This document shows positions 1-48,489 of a stretch of 64,000 nt of DNA, one piece after another. The stretch spans positions 46,635,593 through 46,699,592 of the forward strand of contig CM019071.1 in NCBI GenBank assembly GCA_009667805.1, read 5' to 3'. This stretch comes from Leptobrachium leishanense. Its lineage: Eukaryota; Chordata; Amphibia; Anura; Megophryidae. Position 1 is the stretch's first letter, and every line of letters begins with the position of its first letter. A program made the translations under genes and the position numbers. Under the pieces are notes generated by a model, which ran no database searches, was not told the origin of the DNA, and saw nothing but the letters and a program-made list of their open reading frames with translations.

Positions 1-891
1 AATAAAATGCACTACATTTTAGTTTCAGTCCTCTTTGTGATATTATATTGATGAGTGAAGGAGACCAGCAATGAAGAGCGCAACATCGCAACATCCGAAG
101 TTCTGCACCCTCCACATGCCAATGCAGGAAGATGTTCTATACAGAGAGGGACATTAATTCAGGAGGATGTTCTATATATTATACAGAGAGGGGTATTAAT
201 TAATGCAGGTGGATGTTGTATACATTATACAGAGAGGGGTATTAATTAATGCAGGAGGATGTTCTAAACATTATACAGAGAGGAGCCTTTTTTTTTTTTA
301 GCCCTTTAAATCCAGTGGCTGTGAGCGCGGAGATCGGCTGCTTGTTACATTATCTCTCAGTACAATGTATCAGGCTCAGCTGTTACAGTAACTGACTGCT
401 GCTCATCACAGCGCTCAGAGTTTCAGTAAAACAAGAAAATAATATTGTTCTAACGTCTTATATATAAAAATATTATTTACTAGTTTTACTGAAACTCTGA
501 GCGCTGTGATGAGCAGCAGTCAGTTACTGTAACAGCTTTGCCTGACACGGGGCAGTATTGCAATGTTGTGCTAACTTAACCAGAGCTGTTGTAACTGAAA
601 ACCTCCATAGGCTATAATAGCTCTGGGAAGTTTACAACAGCTCTGGTTATGTTAGCACCAGCTATATAATATGGCCCACATTGTGCTGAGAGTGAGAGAT
701 ACTGTAACGAGCAGCGATCTCAGCCCTCTGAGGAGCCACTACAATAGTAATTGTATCCACTGGTTTTCGGATGAATGAAATTAGTTTTCATACTAAAGAA
801 CTGAAAACGAATTTCTTTAGCAACTAAATAAATTGCATTTTAGTACTAATGCATTAGTTCAAAACGAAATTTTGTGCTGTGCACATGTCTA
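1..891. mobile_element. Non-autonomous hAT-like element, truncated by the window edge
   Basis: The right end reads TGCACATGTCTA at 880-891. Read in reverse complement, the stretch is collinear with the complete copy at 15634-17248: same terminal repeat, same CAGTTACTGTAACAGC block, same run of 'tacagagag' repeats near 130-290. This copy lacks the roughly 0.7 kb present at 16336-17040 in the other copy. The left end is outside the window. No transposase is visible. The hAT assignment rests on the 8-bp target-site duplication (TSD) of the other copy. Confidence 0.65.
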
Positions 892-1690
892 GTTAGGGTT
901 ACAGTTTCGGCTTGCTCTTTTGTTAGGGTTAGGGTTACAGTTTCGGCTTGCTCTTTTATCAGGGTTAGGGTTACAGTTTCGGCTTGCTCTTTTATTAGGG
1001 TTAGAGTTACAGTTTCGGCTTGCGCTTTTGTTAGGGTTAGGGTTACAGTTTCGACTTGCTCTTTTACTAGGGTTACAGTTTCGGCTTGCTCTTTTGTTAG
1101 GGTTAGGGTTACAGTTTCGGCTTGCTCTTTTATTAGGCTTAGGGTTACAGTTTCGGCTTGCTCTTTTATTAGGGTTACAGTTTTGGCTTGCTCTTTTATT
1201 AGGGTTAGGGTTACAGTTTCGGCTTGCTCTTTTGTTAGGGTTAGGGTTACAGTTTCGGCTTGCTCTTTTATTAGGGTTAGGGTTACAGTTTCGGCTTGCT
1301 CTTTTATTAGGGTTAGAGTTACAGTTTCGGCTTGCGCTTTTGTTAGGGTTAGGGTTACAGTTTCGGCTTGCTCTTTTGTTAGGGTTTGGGTTACAGTTTC
1401 GCTTGCTCTTTTGTTAGGGATAGGGTTACAGTTTCAGCTTGCTCTTTTATTAGGGTTAGGGTTACAGTTTCGGCTTGCTCTTTTATTAGGGTTAGGGTTA
1501 CAGTTTCGGCTTGCTCTTTTGTTAGGGATAGGGTTACAGTTTCGGCTTGCTCTTTTGTTAGGGTTAGGGTTACAGTTTCTGCTTGTTTTTTGATTAGAGT
1601 CTGGGTTACCAATAAGGTTAGGGTTACAGATTCAGATTGCTCTTTTTTTGGGGTTAGGGTTACAGTTTCTGCGGGTATTTTAACTATGTA
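892..1690. repeat. Telomere-like minisatellite, unit about 36 bp
   Basis: About twenty tandem units, each containing one or two TTAGGG hexamers followed by TTACAGTTTCGGCTTGCTC and a T-rich tail. Variants carry GAG or GATAGG changes or lack one hexamer. The array begins directly at the end of the transposon terminal repeat at 891. All long ORFs here (on both strands) are translations of the repeat and not genes. Confidence 0.85.
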
Positions 1691-2209
1691 GTATGGTCAC
1701 TGTTTCCATTCGATTTATAATTAGGGTTACAGTTACTATTTCTTGTTAATCACGTGTTATATTTCGAATTAATTACATAATCAAATCAAAATACATTCAG
1801 CATTATAATCTATATCTGTATATTCATAAAGATTTGGGTCAATATTGTATTTTTTAAAGTTGGATTGCAATTCTGTTTGGATATTGGCAGTTTGGATTGA
1901 TCTGAACTGATAAGCTGCTGTTTATTTGATCAAATTCCCGAATCGAAATGGTGTTTGTGGCTGGGGAAGTGATGTGATGTTCGGACCTGGATGATTAGAA
2001 TTGGAAAAATTTGGATTGATTGGAATTTTTTTTATTCGTAAAAAGATTAGTTTTCAACGTTGGCAATTCAGAATTCAGATTGATCCGACTTGCTGAATTG
2101 CTGATATTTTGAACCATTTTATAATATATCCAAAGTTCCGAACCGAATTGCCCATTGTATATTTCGTAGATGTGATATATTTAGGCTAGAATTGAATATC
2201 TCTTTATTA
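1691..2209. other. AT-rich sequence, nothing identified
   Basis: AT-rich stretch with scattered TTTGGATTGAT-like words. I see no ORF, terminal repeats or exon-like segment. It may be decayed repeat. Confidence 0.4.
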
Positions 2210-2430
2210 TGGTTTAGTATTTGGAAAATCCTGGAAACCAATTATGGATAAATACTCACAATCAGAAACATTGCACAATGTATAAAAACATTAAGTCCTG
2301 CCAGTTCCTTCTTTATTTCACTTGTGTCCCAGATATTTCAATTGTTGGACTATAGACTCAACGGAGCCAAAGGGCAACAGTTATCAGGGAGCAGCAGCGA
2401 CCAGGCGCACCTCCAGCAGACTCCTGTATT
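2210..2430 (+). promoter_or_regulatory. TATA-bearing segment duplicated upstream of gene B
   Basis: This stretch aligns in the same orientation with 45895-46120, upstream of the second CYP2 gene. Shared blocks include TTATGGTTTAGTATTTGG (versus TTATGTTTTAGTGTTTGA), ATTGCACAATGTATAAAAACA (versus ATTGCTCAATGTATAAAAACA), the CCCAGAT/TCCAGAT block and GAGCAGCAGCG. TATAAAA lies near 2280. It is about 4.9 kb before the gene A start codon. It could be a distal promoter with a non-coding first exon that was duplicated with the gene. It could equally be two copies of an unrecognised repeat. Confidence 0.4.
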
Positions 2431-3019
2431 ATTCTATTGCCAAATACTTAACCCTATGACTCTGTTACTTCCCTGTCAGATGGAGGATTCCTGCAGGAAA
2501 AAATCAGGGGAAATATTTAAAACTAAAGATGCAACACATTCATCTTTATTCATTTTTTTCTCCTTCCTGATACATAGTTACACAGGCTGAATATCGAGTT
2601 CAGCCTTTCACACGTCTCCTACTGCTGTTGATCCAAAAGTAGCAAAAAAAAAAACAAGTCTGAAGCGCCCGCCAATATGCAACATACGGGGAAAAAGTCC
2701 TTCTTGCTCCAAGATGGCGTCAGATTTCTCCTTGGATCAAGAAGCTTTTACCCACAACTTAGATATTATAACCCCTTGTCTGCTGAAAACATGTGGGGAA
2801 TGTTCTAGTGTTTCACTGCAACATGCGGAAGACATCCTCAATACGTCTTGGTTTCTCCGCAGCCGCAGTGGAGGTCTCGACTGTTCAGGTCTGTCTCCCA
2901 TGGTGGTTTGGCTTCCTCGAAGTCAGCCCTTACTGTGGGACCATCCCCAACACACAAACCTCATCATCTCACTGTTGCACAATGACATAATTTTCCGGCC
3001 TGGCAGAGCCAGGTAAATG
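2431..3019. other. Unassigned sequence with weak ORFs
   Basis: Contains an ATG-initiated ORF at 2714-3016 (100 codons) that begins in a CCAAGATGGCG context. The ORF has no recognisable domain and no supporting splice structure. I see no repeat boundary. I do not call a gene here. Confidence 0.3.
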
Positions 3020-3140
3020 CCTAAAGTGGACTGGTGGGTCCTTTGGACCCCTCTATCTTCTCATCAGTAAGGGCTATAGACACAACCGAGGCATTGCTGG
3101 AAAGGTCACAGTCTGACCTTTTCAACAATGTGCCTCTTAA
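3020..3140. repeat. Fragment related to the piggyBac-like element at 62322
   Basis: The phrases CCTTTGGACCCCTCTATC, GCATTGCTGGAAAGGTCACAG and TCTGACCTTTTCAACAATGT match 62590-62685 (CCTTTGGATCCCTCTATC, GCATCGCTGGAAGGGTCACAG, CCTGACCTTTCCAGCGATGT). Neither terminal repeat nor TTAA site is found, so it is a decayed internal fragment. Confidence 0.45.
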
Positions 3141-3299
3141 AGGTGTAGACCTCCAAAAATAAAAAAAATATTAATAATATTGCAGAAAACACAAAACACA
3201 GCCCACAGTGGTTCTCTAATAGCAGTTTTAAAAAATCAACACTCCCTAGAGACTCCCAGACCCCCCCCCCTCCTCAGTCTAGTAAATAACAACTCCCTG

Positions 3300-4393
3300 T
3301 TAATATTTATATATAGCTTTTCCATGTGCAGACGGGAAAGGAATCTGCCGAATGCTGCCGACCAGTCTGCTGAATGCAGCCGCCGATCGCTATTGAAAAA
3401 AGACAGTCAGCTGCCAAACTTGGGGTAAAAAAAAAAAAGGTGTTTAAAACAATAAAAATGCATGTAAATAATAAAAAAGGTCTGTTACAGAATGAAAAAA
3501 AAAGCCATTTTAAAAAAATGGGAATCAAAAATGTCGGCAAAAACATCCAGAAAAATGCCTAAAAATTCTAAAGATTAAATAAAAAGACTTTTTGCTACAA
3601 TTGAAAACAATAAACGGTTGAATAAAAAAATACTAAAAACGGTAATTTCTTTTTTCACATTGAAACCTAAGAGATTCGCCTGTTTAAGGCTAGGGTCAGA
3701 CGAAAGCAGTTTTCCCCGCGAACGTGAAAAAGTGCGACCGAACGCATTGACGTATTTTTTCACGGAATGCGCAAAAACGGTCAGACGACGCGCATTTTCG
3801 GGCGTGATTTTGTACGGATCGTCAATAAAACTCTTTTTGCGTCTGGACGTTATGTAGGCTGGACATTAGCAGCGTCTGACGTCTCCTAATCACGCACACA
3901 CGCCGCTATGCGGCCGCAGCGCACTCTGTACGTCAGTACTAGCGGTTCAGCGTTCTCAGAAAAATGCGTTCAAATTCCACTTGCGTTGCGCGGCCGGACT
4001 TTTGTGCGGCCGTACATCGTATATTGGCCGTCATTGCCCGTCATCTGCTGCTAGTGCGGCCGTAATTATGTGTGCCAGAACGCACGTTAAAAGTGCGCTG
4101 GTCTGACCCCAGCGTAAACCTGTCGAACTGAATCACCAAAAATCTGATAATTTCACTGACAGTTCTCTGAATAGATTAACCATTTCATCTCTATGGGGAA
4201 TTTCACTGTCGCCGAAGGGTGCCGAATTGCAGCGATCTGAGGCAAAGTGCACCGTATTTTGCTGGCAGTTTGTTAATATTTGGCAAATTGCCAGCTTTCT
4301 GAATAGCCTAACTGCCATGAAATTGCACTGTATGGGGAAACTCACCGTTCAATGCAATTCGGTGGCAAGCTCGGCTGTTTTTATATAACCCTT
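3300..4393. mobile_element. Long MITE of the 'gggttattcag' family, split by a Harbinger-like MITE
   Basis: Segments before 3687 (TGAAACCTAAGAGATTCGCC) and after 4115 (CTCTGAATAGATTAACCATTTC, CTATGGGGAATTTCACTG) match the copy at 40567-41431 in the same order. The sequence is interrupted by the MITE at 3688-4114. The right end resembles ATATAACCCTTA. The left end is not resolved. Confidence 0.45.
3688..4114. mobile_element. PIF/Harbinger-like MITE
   Basis: Ends are GGCTAGGGTCAGACG and GGTCTGACCCCAGCG. They form imperfect inverted repeats and are flanked by TAA on both sides (3685-3687 and 4115-4117). Five further copies of the family lie in this window (14268, 35965, 36713, 50602, 62702), all sharing GTACGGATC, GGACGTTATG and GCCGTCATTGCCCG blocks. 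The 3-bp TSD and GG-initial ends suggest PIF/Harbinger. There is no coding capacity. Confidence 0.7.
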
Positions 4394-4816
4394 ATAGAGT
4401 AGTAGGCTATCTTCCTCCTCCCTGCTCTCTCCAGCTCCCTCATATTTCATTAAAACAGATCAATATCCTGGGTTCATTTGTAGTGACGCATCCTCTCACT
4501 GTTGATACAACCTTTACACTGGGGTTTTATTAAGGGTGTTTCTTGTTTGGGGTTCACATACTTTCAATATCATTTTTTTAGAGCCGATTATCGGAAGCCT
4601 TTCTAGTTGATAACTGGTGCCAATATTATGCCATTAACAGAATGTGTTTAATTACATGTGAAACATTGATCTATGTCCATTTCATTTATTTGATGTAATA
4701 AAAAGATTTTATTTTTACACTAGGTATCAAGCCTGCCCGGAGGGCAGTCTATTGTTGTGGAGCATATGGCTGCCCAGTGCTCCCAATGATGTGGCTGTTT
4801 ATCGCATCCAGTTTCT
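4394..4816. other. No feature seen
   Basis: Moderately AT-rich sequence with no ORF of interest, no exon-like segment and no clear repeat ends. Confidence 0.4.
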
Positions 4817-5512
4817 GACCCCCAGCTCACATGGATATATATATTGCTCCCAGCTCACATGGATATATATATATATATTGCCCCCAGCTCACATGAATAT
4901 ATATATATATATTGCTCCCAGCTCACATGGATATATATATTGCCCCAGCACACATGGGTATATTTGCCCCAGCTCACATGGCTATATTTACCCCAGCTCA
5001 CATGGATATATTTGCCCCCAGCTTACATGGATATATATATTGCCGCCAGCTCACATGGGTATATTTGCCCCAGCACACATGGGTATATTTGCCCCAGCTC
5101 ACATGGATATATATATTGCCCCAGCACACATGGCTATATTTACCCCAGCTCACATGGATATATTTGCCCCCAGCTTACATGGGTATATATATTGCCGCCA
5201 GCTCACATGGGTATATTTGCCCCAGCACACATGGGTATATTTTCCCCAGCTCACATGGGTATATTTGCCCCAGCTCACATGGATATATAAATTGCCCCCA
5301 GCTCACATGGGTATATTTGCCCCCAAACTCACATGGGTATATTTGCCCCAGCTCACATGGGTATAATTGCCCCCAGCTCACATGGGTATAATTGCTCCCA
5401 GCTCACATTTGTATAATTGCCCCAGCTCACATGGGTATAATTGCCCCCAGCTCACATGGGTATAATTGCCCCAGCTCACATGAGTATATTTGCCCCCCAG
5501 CTCACATGGAGA
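4817..5512. repeat. 24-25 bp minisatellite, plus orientation
   Basis: About 28 units of CAGCTCACATGGGTATAT(T)TGCCCC with TA-expansion variants (up to ATATATATATATAT) in the first units. The same unit occurs in reverse orientation at 7801-9108, on the other side of exon 1. The several ORFs rich in 'AHMGI' or 'SHGYI' words are translations of the repeat and not proteins. Confidence 0.9.
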
Positions 5513-5786
5513 GGCAGAGGACGAAGGGTAGAGGCTGTGCGCGGATCCAGCGTTTCTCCGAAGCTGTGCATCAGGCTTCTGTTGGCTGCGGGCGCGTCAT
5601 CGGAAAGGCCAGACGCTTTAACAATTACTGTTACAAACAAGATACTTTCATTATAAAGAAATGTAATTAAGCTCGGGTTATACAATTCTCATCTTTACAG
5701 GGTGTGAACGTCCTGGAAACATCCAAAACAACCAACAATCAAACACACACACAGATTAAGTAGCAACAAAACCCAGTAGATGGGGG
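5513..5786. other. No feature seen; possible polypurine tract at the right end
   Basis: No gene. The last bases (AGATGGGGG) directly before 5787 resemble a polypurine tract (PPT) preceding an LTR. Confidence 0.3.
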
Positions 5787-6889
5787 TGTCATGGTCCTCG
5801 CTGTTGGTGCCATAGGAAATTCAAATTTGGGTCTATTCCACCATAAGACCCAACAGCACCTTTCCTGTCATGCCTGTCATGTTCCAGATGTGATTTCTCA
5901 TCCAGCCCTATGCCCCTTTCCCGGCACTTCAGCATTGAAGTCCTTTGTGCCGTGTGGAGCTGTTCCTTACTCTTGAGATCCTGTATTTATGTTCTATTTG
6001 ATGGATTCTTGTGGACCAGACCTCTTGCCTTCCTTATTGGACTTTCTATTTGGAATACCCCTCATCTCGACCCAAGGACTTTATTGCTTTCAAAGACTTC
6101 CACTATTATTCCCAAGGACCCCCGTGATTCCCAAAACAAGACCCCTTTGCTGCCACACCAACCATAGACCCTCTGTTATTGTGTATCTGCCCCCGAGCTC
6201 TCTGACCTGCCTTGGTTTATGTTCTGTCTTTCTGTAAGTACCCTCTTTGTCTATTTCCATTTCATGTCTTGCCCCTCTGTCTCTAACCTATATTTAGTTC
6301 ATCCAGTTTGATTCTAGTCTCGTGATCTGTTCTTTCCTGTCTCGCCCTTGTGCCTAGCTCACTTCCTAGTCAGCTCCTTTCCTGTATCACCCTTGTGCCT
6401 AGCTCCCTTCCTAGTTAGCCCTTTTCCTGTCTCTTCAGTCCACCTAGCTCACTTCCTAGTCAGCTCTTTTCCTGTCTCGCCCTTGTGCTTAGCTCGCTTC
6501 CTAGTCAGCTCTTTTCCTGTCTCGCCCTTGTGTCTAGCTCCTTTCCTAATCGGCTCCTTTCCTGTCTCACCCTTGTGCCTAGCTCGCTTCCTAGTCAGCT
6601 CTTTTCCTGTCTCGCCCTTGTGCTTAGCTCCCTTCCTAGTCAGCTCTTTTCCTGTCTCGCCCTTGTGCTTAGCTCCCTTCCTAGTCAGCTCTTTTCCTGT
6701 CTCGCCCTTGTGCCTAGCTCCCTTCCTAGTCAGCTCCCTTCCTTAAGTTCTGTGTTTAGTATTGTTTCTGTATTTTCCCTGTGTTGTGCTAATTGAACCT
6801 TTACCTTATGCCCTGTAAGCTGTTTGGCCTCCTGTCTTTATTGCCTTAAACTGGACTCAAACCAGCTCCCCGCACACAGCGCCCTGACA
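5787..6889 (+). mobile_element. Candidate solo LTR
   Basis: The segment starts TGTCATGG and ends CCCTGACA, so it has TG...CA ends with TGTCA/TGACA inverted termini. A G-rich tract lies immediately before it. Length is 1103 bp. It is pyrimidine-rich and contains a 45-bp tandem repeat. No target duplication is evident (GGGGG on the left, GTAGG on the right), and no coding region is attached, so this is tentative. It ends about 340 bp before the gene A start codon. Confidence 0.4.
6325..6745. repeat. 45-bp tandem repeat
   Basis: About nine units built from TTTCCTGTCTCGCCCTTG, TGCCTAGCTC and CTTCCTAGTCAGCTC. Because 45 is a multiple of 3, it creates repetitive ORFs (6348-6746, 6485-6796) that are not genes. 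Confidence 0.85.
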
Positions 6890-7097
6890 GTAGGTGCCAA
6901 CGTGTAACAGGAGAGGCCAACTGCCAGCATGTTTATCCGAATTTAAGACAACACGAGCGCTCCAACTTTATATTCCGGGCACATTTATTGGGATTGCATC
7001 AAAGACGGCGTTTTAACTCTACAGCGAGACTTGGGACAATAAGATTAAATAATATTAAAGGATAAACAAAACAAAGTGAAACTGAATGCTGACAAAT

Positions 7098-7229
7098 CAA
7101 AGTGCAGTCTGGCAACGTGCAGACTGAAGGCAGTATTGGGCGACTGCCATTCCACCCCACCCCATGGCAAGTTACTTTATAAACCGTGTTTACCAATTGT
7201 CCAGGTAAAGAGAAGTGAGATCCTGGTAC
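7098..7229 (+). promoter_or_regulatory. Proximal promoter region of CYP2 gene A
   Basis: A TATA-like box, CTTTATAAAC, lies at about 7175-7184, roughly 47-54 bp before the ATG. A CAAAGTGCA word at 7098-7106 resembles the known HNF4 half-site consensus CAAAGTCCA. The paralogue has the same arrangement: TTCATAAATA near 57928 and a shared TTGTCC word before the ATG. Conservation of this short block in both paralogues supports a promoter role. The transcription start is not known. Confidence 0.4.
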
Positions 7230-44419
<37,190 letters not shown>

Positions 44420-44920
44420 TTCTTTGATATAACGTTTTATTGACTTATATGGATTGAAGACATTGATGATACATGGATAAATTGACATTCAGATGACTTC
44501 ATGAATGCACGGAAATGAGATGATGAATTCTGATACAAGTTTGGATTACCAGTGAGCTTGCAATATACTGGCCCCCATTCCACCCAGCCCAATCAGTAAT
44601 AGGGAAATGAGAAATCAGAACATGCCTTTATGTTCTTGTGGTTCTCTGTCACCCCCTCAGGTGCTGTGTCCTGCTGTTATGAGCTCTTGGAGTCCATAAC
44701 ACTCCCTGGAGGCATGTGCAAGATCCCTTGCATGCACTCTCTCAAGATTGAAATATTATGGAGGAAGGACACAAGAGAACATTTTTTTCTCTGTCCTTCA
44801 GTTTGGGGCAGGCTGCACCTCCTAAATGTTCTTTTGATATTTATTCTTGAATTGTGTTATCTCTTTGTTTTTTTTTATCTGTGCACTTTGTGAAGCAATA
44901 AAAATGATTTGTGATTTGAT
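44420..44920 (+). other. 3' UTR of CYP2 gene A with polyadenylation signal
   Basis: AATAAA at 44897-44902, about 480 bp after the stop, is followed by a GT-rich stretch (GATTTGTGATTTGATGTG). I see no earlier AATAAA between the stop and this site. Confidence 0.6.
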
Positions 44921-44939
44921 GTGAAATGCATCTAGCCCG

Positions 44940-45265
44940 GCAGCCATGTGTTTTGCATGTCCCCACAGCACACATCTGTCCTGTATGTCCTCACAGGTAC
45001 GTCTGTGTTCTTCATAATCCCACCAGGTATGTATCTGTCCTGTATGTCTCTCCCAGGCATCTGTCTGTCCTGTATGTCCCACCAGGCATCTGTCTGTCCT
45101 GTATGTCCCACCAGGCACGTCTCTGTCCTATATGTCTCCCCCAGGCACGATTGTGCCCTGTATGTCTACCCCCCAAACATGTATCTGTCCTGTATCTCTC
45201 CCTCAGTCATGTGTCTGTTCTGTCTGTCTTCCCAGGCACTTATCTGTCCTGTATTCCCCCCAATG
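44940..45265. repeat. ~27-bp minisatellite
   Basis: Degenerate units of CATCTGTCTGTCCTGTATGT plus CCCACCAGG. The ORFs across it on both strands are translated repeats. Confidence 0.75.
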
Positions 45266-45894
45266 GTTGTAAATACATGCTGAGCATTTTTCCTGCAATT
45301 TTCTGTAAATTTGCTATTCTTTTGTAACGTTTCTCTTCATAATGAAGACATTATTAGTTACAAATTTTATTGATTATTTACTAAGATCTGTATTTAAATT
45401 CAAATCCTGTAAACGCGTTTTACCTGCCCCTGATGAAAGGTGGCGCTTTTATACAGTGCACGCTGTGATATATTGTTTATTATAATTATCGTCGCAAGAT
45501 TCTTTTATAAAGCTGTACGTGAACTGAAACATACTTTAGGTATTTATGGCAAAGTGTCAGTTTGTTTCAAAGGGACATCAAAGCCATATGTGGTAGAATT
45601 TCCCTTTAACACAAAATGATGGCAGTCTCTAAACCACTACAGTGTGTTTTGTGATTCCAACAAGGTCCAAACTAACTAGGATGCCTGTGCTAGACCATTG
45701 GTATGCATACTATGAAGTGTGGACCTTTCTGGCATCCATCAGATTGTAATCCAAATTATTTGGATCCATTTAATAACATTTGGCCATTTGGATGGTTCCA
45801 AATTTCTGGATCAAGTCACTTCGAACTGAGTCAAACATAACTAATGATGCAATTAACAGCGGATAATATCTATTCAGGTCAGAGTGGAACGCGT
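45266..45894. other. No feature seen
   Basis: AT-rich intergenic sequence between the two CYP2 genes. There is no exon-like block or repeat end. Confidence 0.35.
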
Positions 45895-46120
45895 CTTAAT
45901 TATGTTTTAGTGTTTGAAAAAGCCTGCCAAACAATCATAAGTAGATACACACATGCAGACACATTGCTCAATGTATAAAAACACAAAACCCTGCCAACTG
46001 CCTGTTTGTCCATCATGTTCCAGATCTTTTGATTGAAGCCTCGATGAAAGTCCACTGGTGACCAGCGAGCAGCAGCGCTCAGACACCTCGGCAGCGGCTT
46101 CCTTCAGATATTGCTTTTTA
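45895..46120 (+). promoter_or_regulatory. TATA-bearing segment, paralogous to 2210-2430
   Basis: TTATGTTTTAGTGTTTG, ATTGCTCAATGTATAAAAACA, CCAGATCTTTTGATTGAAGC and GCGAGCAGCAGCG match the segment upstream of gene A in the same order. It is 12 kb before the gene B start, or about 2.6 kb once the LTR element is discounted. Confidence 0.4.
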
Positions 46121-46850
46121 TCTCGACATTCTAATATACTTATCAAAGAATTAGAACATAAAGAAAAGGCAACACGTTCAGCTGTAGGTGCTTCATAATT
46201 TTTGTTTTTGTTATGTGTGACCTTTTAGGTGCAAAAATAGATTCTTGGGAAAGAGTTTAGCATGTTCATCATTTTTGTTGTGCAATAGTAGCCAGAGCTG
46301 CCTTCAGAATTATTGGGGGCCCCTTACTAAACCTCGAGTTGAGACCCCGTTCCCTCAGCTGCCCATTTCAATAAACTAATAAAAAATAGAATATTGTGTC
46401 CAGAGTGTCCGGTGTGCACCCAGAGAAGCCGTGACATTTGTTGGTGTATGAGTAGGCCTGTCCTGAATGGTATGAAAGGACCCAGCATAGCGGCACTTAG
46501 CTTAGCTGCACAACGTTTGGCCAGGTCCCCCTTAAGTCACTGGGCCCCTGAACAAATCACAGGCTGTCACCCCCAGATAGGATGCAAAATATCAATAGGA
46601 TCATCTTGCTCCTCCCTGTACTCCAAAGCCCCCTCCTAACTAATTAAATCAGGTCTACGCGCTGGCTTAATTGCCGCTTGCTGCTGTGGTCATCTGTGAC
46701 GGCGTGTACATCCCTTCTACACTTTACAGAGAGGGACATGATGTTTGGCTCTAGGGGAGTGTTGGTGTACAACATAATGAAGTCCAGGAGTTTGTTTAGG
46801 AAAACTCCAACACATTGATCAACTGTAAGTCATTAGCAGCAGTAAAAGAA
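46121..46850. other. No feature seen
   Basis: Intergenic. The weak ORF 46394-46639 has no domain. Confidence 0.35.
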
Positions 46851-46852
46851 AT

Positions 46853-47594
46853 CACTGCAGGGACGTGCAGTCAGGGGAGGCAGGCATTCCAGTAAATTAA
46901 TTTGCTCATTGTGCTGTAATGACATGTATGTATAATTAATCTGTAAATAAAATGTTATTCTTCAAAAAAAGTTCTCATACTCACCTCTCCACGCTACCTC
47001 GCTGTGCTTCTCTGTCCTCTGCTTTTTTTCCCCTGTACTTTCAGTTTGCCGGCTGGTGTGTGTGTGATTCACTACACAGACAGCAGGGGCAGCACTGAGC
47101 CAGCATAGCCTACTAAATTTGCGCAGCTGAATGCTACACTAATTGCGTATTTCAAGCTGACTTCCTGGTTCTACGCTTTTCAGTGACACCAGAGGCACTG
47201 AGAGCAATTGAAAGCCTGAGCCAATGGGAAAGCTCCATTGGTCTAAAGCAATTCTATTTTTTTTAAAAAAAAAAATGCCCCATGGGAGGCAGAGCTCCCC
47301 ATGGATTGATTGACGCAGTACAGTCATGTGACTGTCCTCGTCAGTCGTGGGGGGCAGGCAGGCAGAGCTCAGCAGTCAGCATGTGTGTAATAGCGCCCTC
47401 TATTAGTCAGTATTGTAAGTGCATGCTCTTAGAAAGGTAAAAAAAGATGCAAACTTTACTTTATAAATAGTGAAATTCTCTTCTCCTATATAACGATAAT
47501 CAAATGTGTAAATTGCGACTGCGCAACCCTGTGTATATCTGGCTCTGATACTAGCCAGTGCCTCACCAGCCACTGGCCTCACCGCACGTCACTG
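46853..47594. mobile_element. Candidate hAT-like MITE
   Basis: Left end CAGGGACGTGCAGTCAGGGG. Right end, read in reverse, CAGTGACGTGCGGTGAGGCC. The flanking octamers AATCACTG and ATTGACGG agree at only five of eight positions, so the superfamily is uncertain. A hairpin with a T/A-tract loop (CCCATGGG...CCCCATGG) lies inside. Confidence 0.45.
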
Positions 47595-48489
47595 ATTGAC
47601 GGCCTGCTCTTCAGTCAAAGCGAGGGGTGCCCGTGTGAGAGGAAGCAGCTTGTTTGGTACCAAGCAGAAAGTTTATTCTGAATGCTGAAAACGCTGACGC
47701 TTCTAAGGTTGGTGAAGCCTGTGTTAGGTGTAGTTTAAAACCCTGACAGTATGGGATCTCTTGGTTAGTAAGAGCTCAAGGAGGAGCAAGGATTTTGATT
47801 GTAGGGATGTTTTTTTATGCTGATACTGCTGAAACTGCAACCCTAGAGGTCGTGCTTTATTAAGGACATAATATCCAAGGCATTACAAGGATTACAACGT
47901 GGATGACATGGAAAAGAAATGAATTAAAATGGCTAAAAGAAAACTCTTTGATCGTTAGAGCTTGTTTCATCATTTATAAATGTATCTATTTATGCTCAAG
48001 TTATACAATGCTCAAATTAAGAAGTAGCTCATCATTAGAGGGTGAGAATGTTCTAGAAACTGTCATAACACTAAACAATAACATAATTCACTTAGTGAAC
48101 ACACAGGGTGATATACATATCTAGGTAACACATTCTTTCAGAATATTGACACCTTATACAATGTGTAACTCACAGCAAACAGTCCGTGTTAATTGTATCT
48201 GCTCAGAGAGAGGTAACGAAGAGAGAATGGTTTAGGACTAAATTACTGATATTTGCTGGACAGGATGCAGACTTTACAGATAGAGAGTATCAATATATAC
48301 CTAAGCATCTCTTTAAAAAACCCATCTCTGACCTGCCCAGATAATTATATGGATTACTTTCCTCTCCGCAGGTTGCATAATGGAAGATATTAATTTCACA
48401 ATCTCTCCCCTCTTGTTAAACTTGTTGTGTGTATGTTGCAACTGCTGTGCGCGAAGATTTAGATCTGCATCACAAAAACTCAAAGGCAC
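47595..48489. other. Pre-insertion 5' flank of gene B
   Basis: No ORF with support. Its last bases, CTCAAAGGCAC, were directly joined to ATCACATTCATAAATA (57921 on) before the LTR element inserted. It therefore contains whatever upstream promoter sequence gene B originally had. Confidence 0.45.

Noticed and set aside
874..1691. Several overlapping ORFs up to 239 codons on both strands
   Set aside because: They are all translations of the 36-bp telomere-like repeat, which is a multiple of 3.
2714..3016. 100-codon ORF starting in an AAGATGGCG context
   Set aside because: No domain, no splice or polyA support, and its downstream flank is repeat.
4752..5391. ORFs of 148-204 codons with repeated AHMG words
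   Set aside because: Translated minisatellite. Three frames are open at once and there is no domain.
6348..6796. Pyrimidine-rich ORFs of 103-132 codons
   Set aside because: Generated by the 45-bp tandem repeat.
7215..7229. Alternative earlier start (GTG) for gene A
   Set aside because: Not an ATG, and the paralogue aligns from the ATG at 7230.
44926..45327. Cys-rich ORF of 133 codons after gene A
   Set aside because: Translated 27-bp minisatellite.
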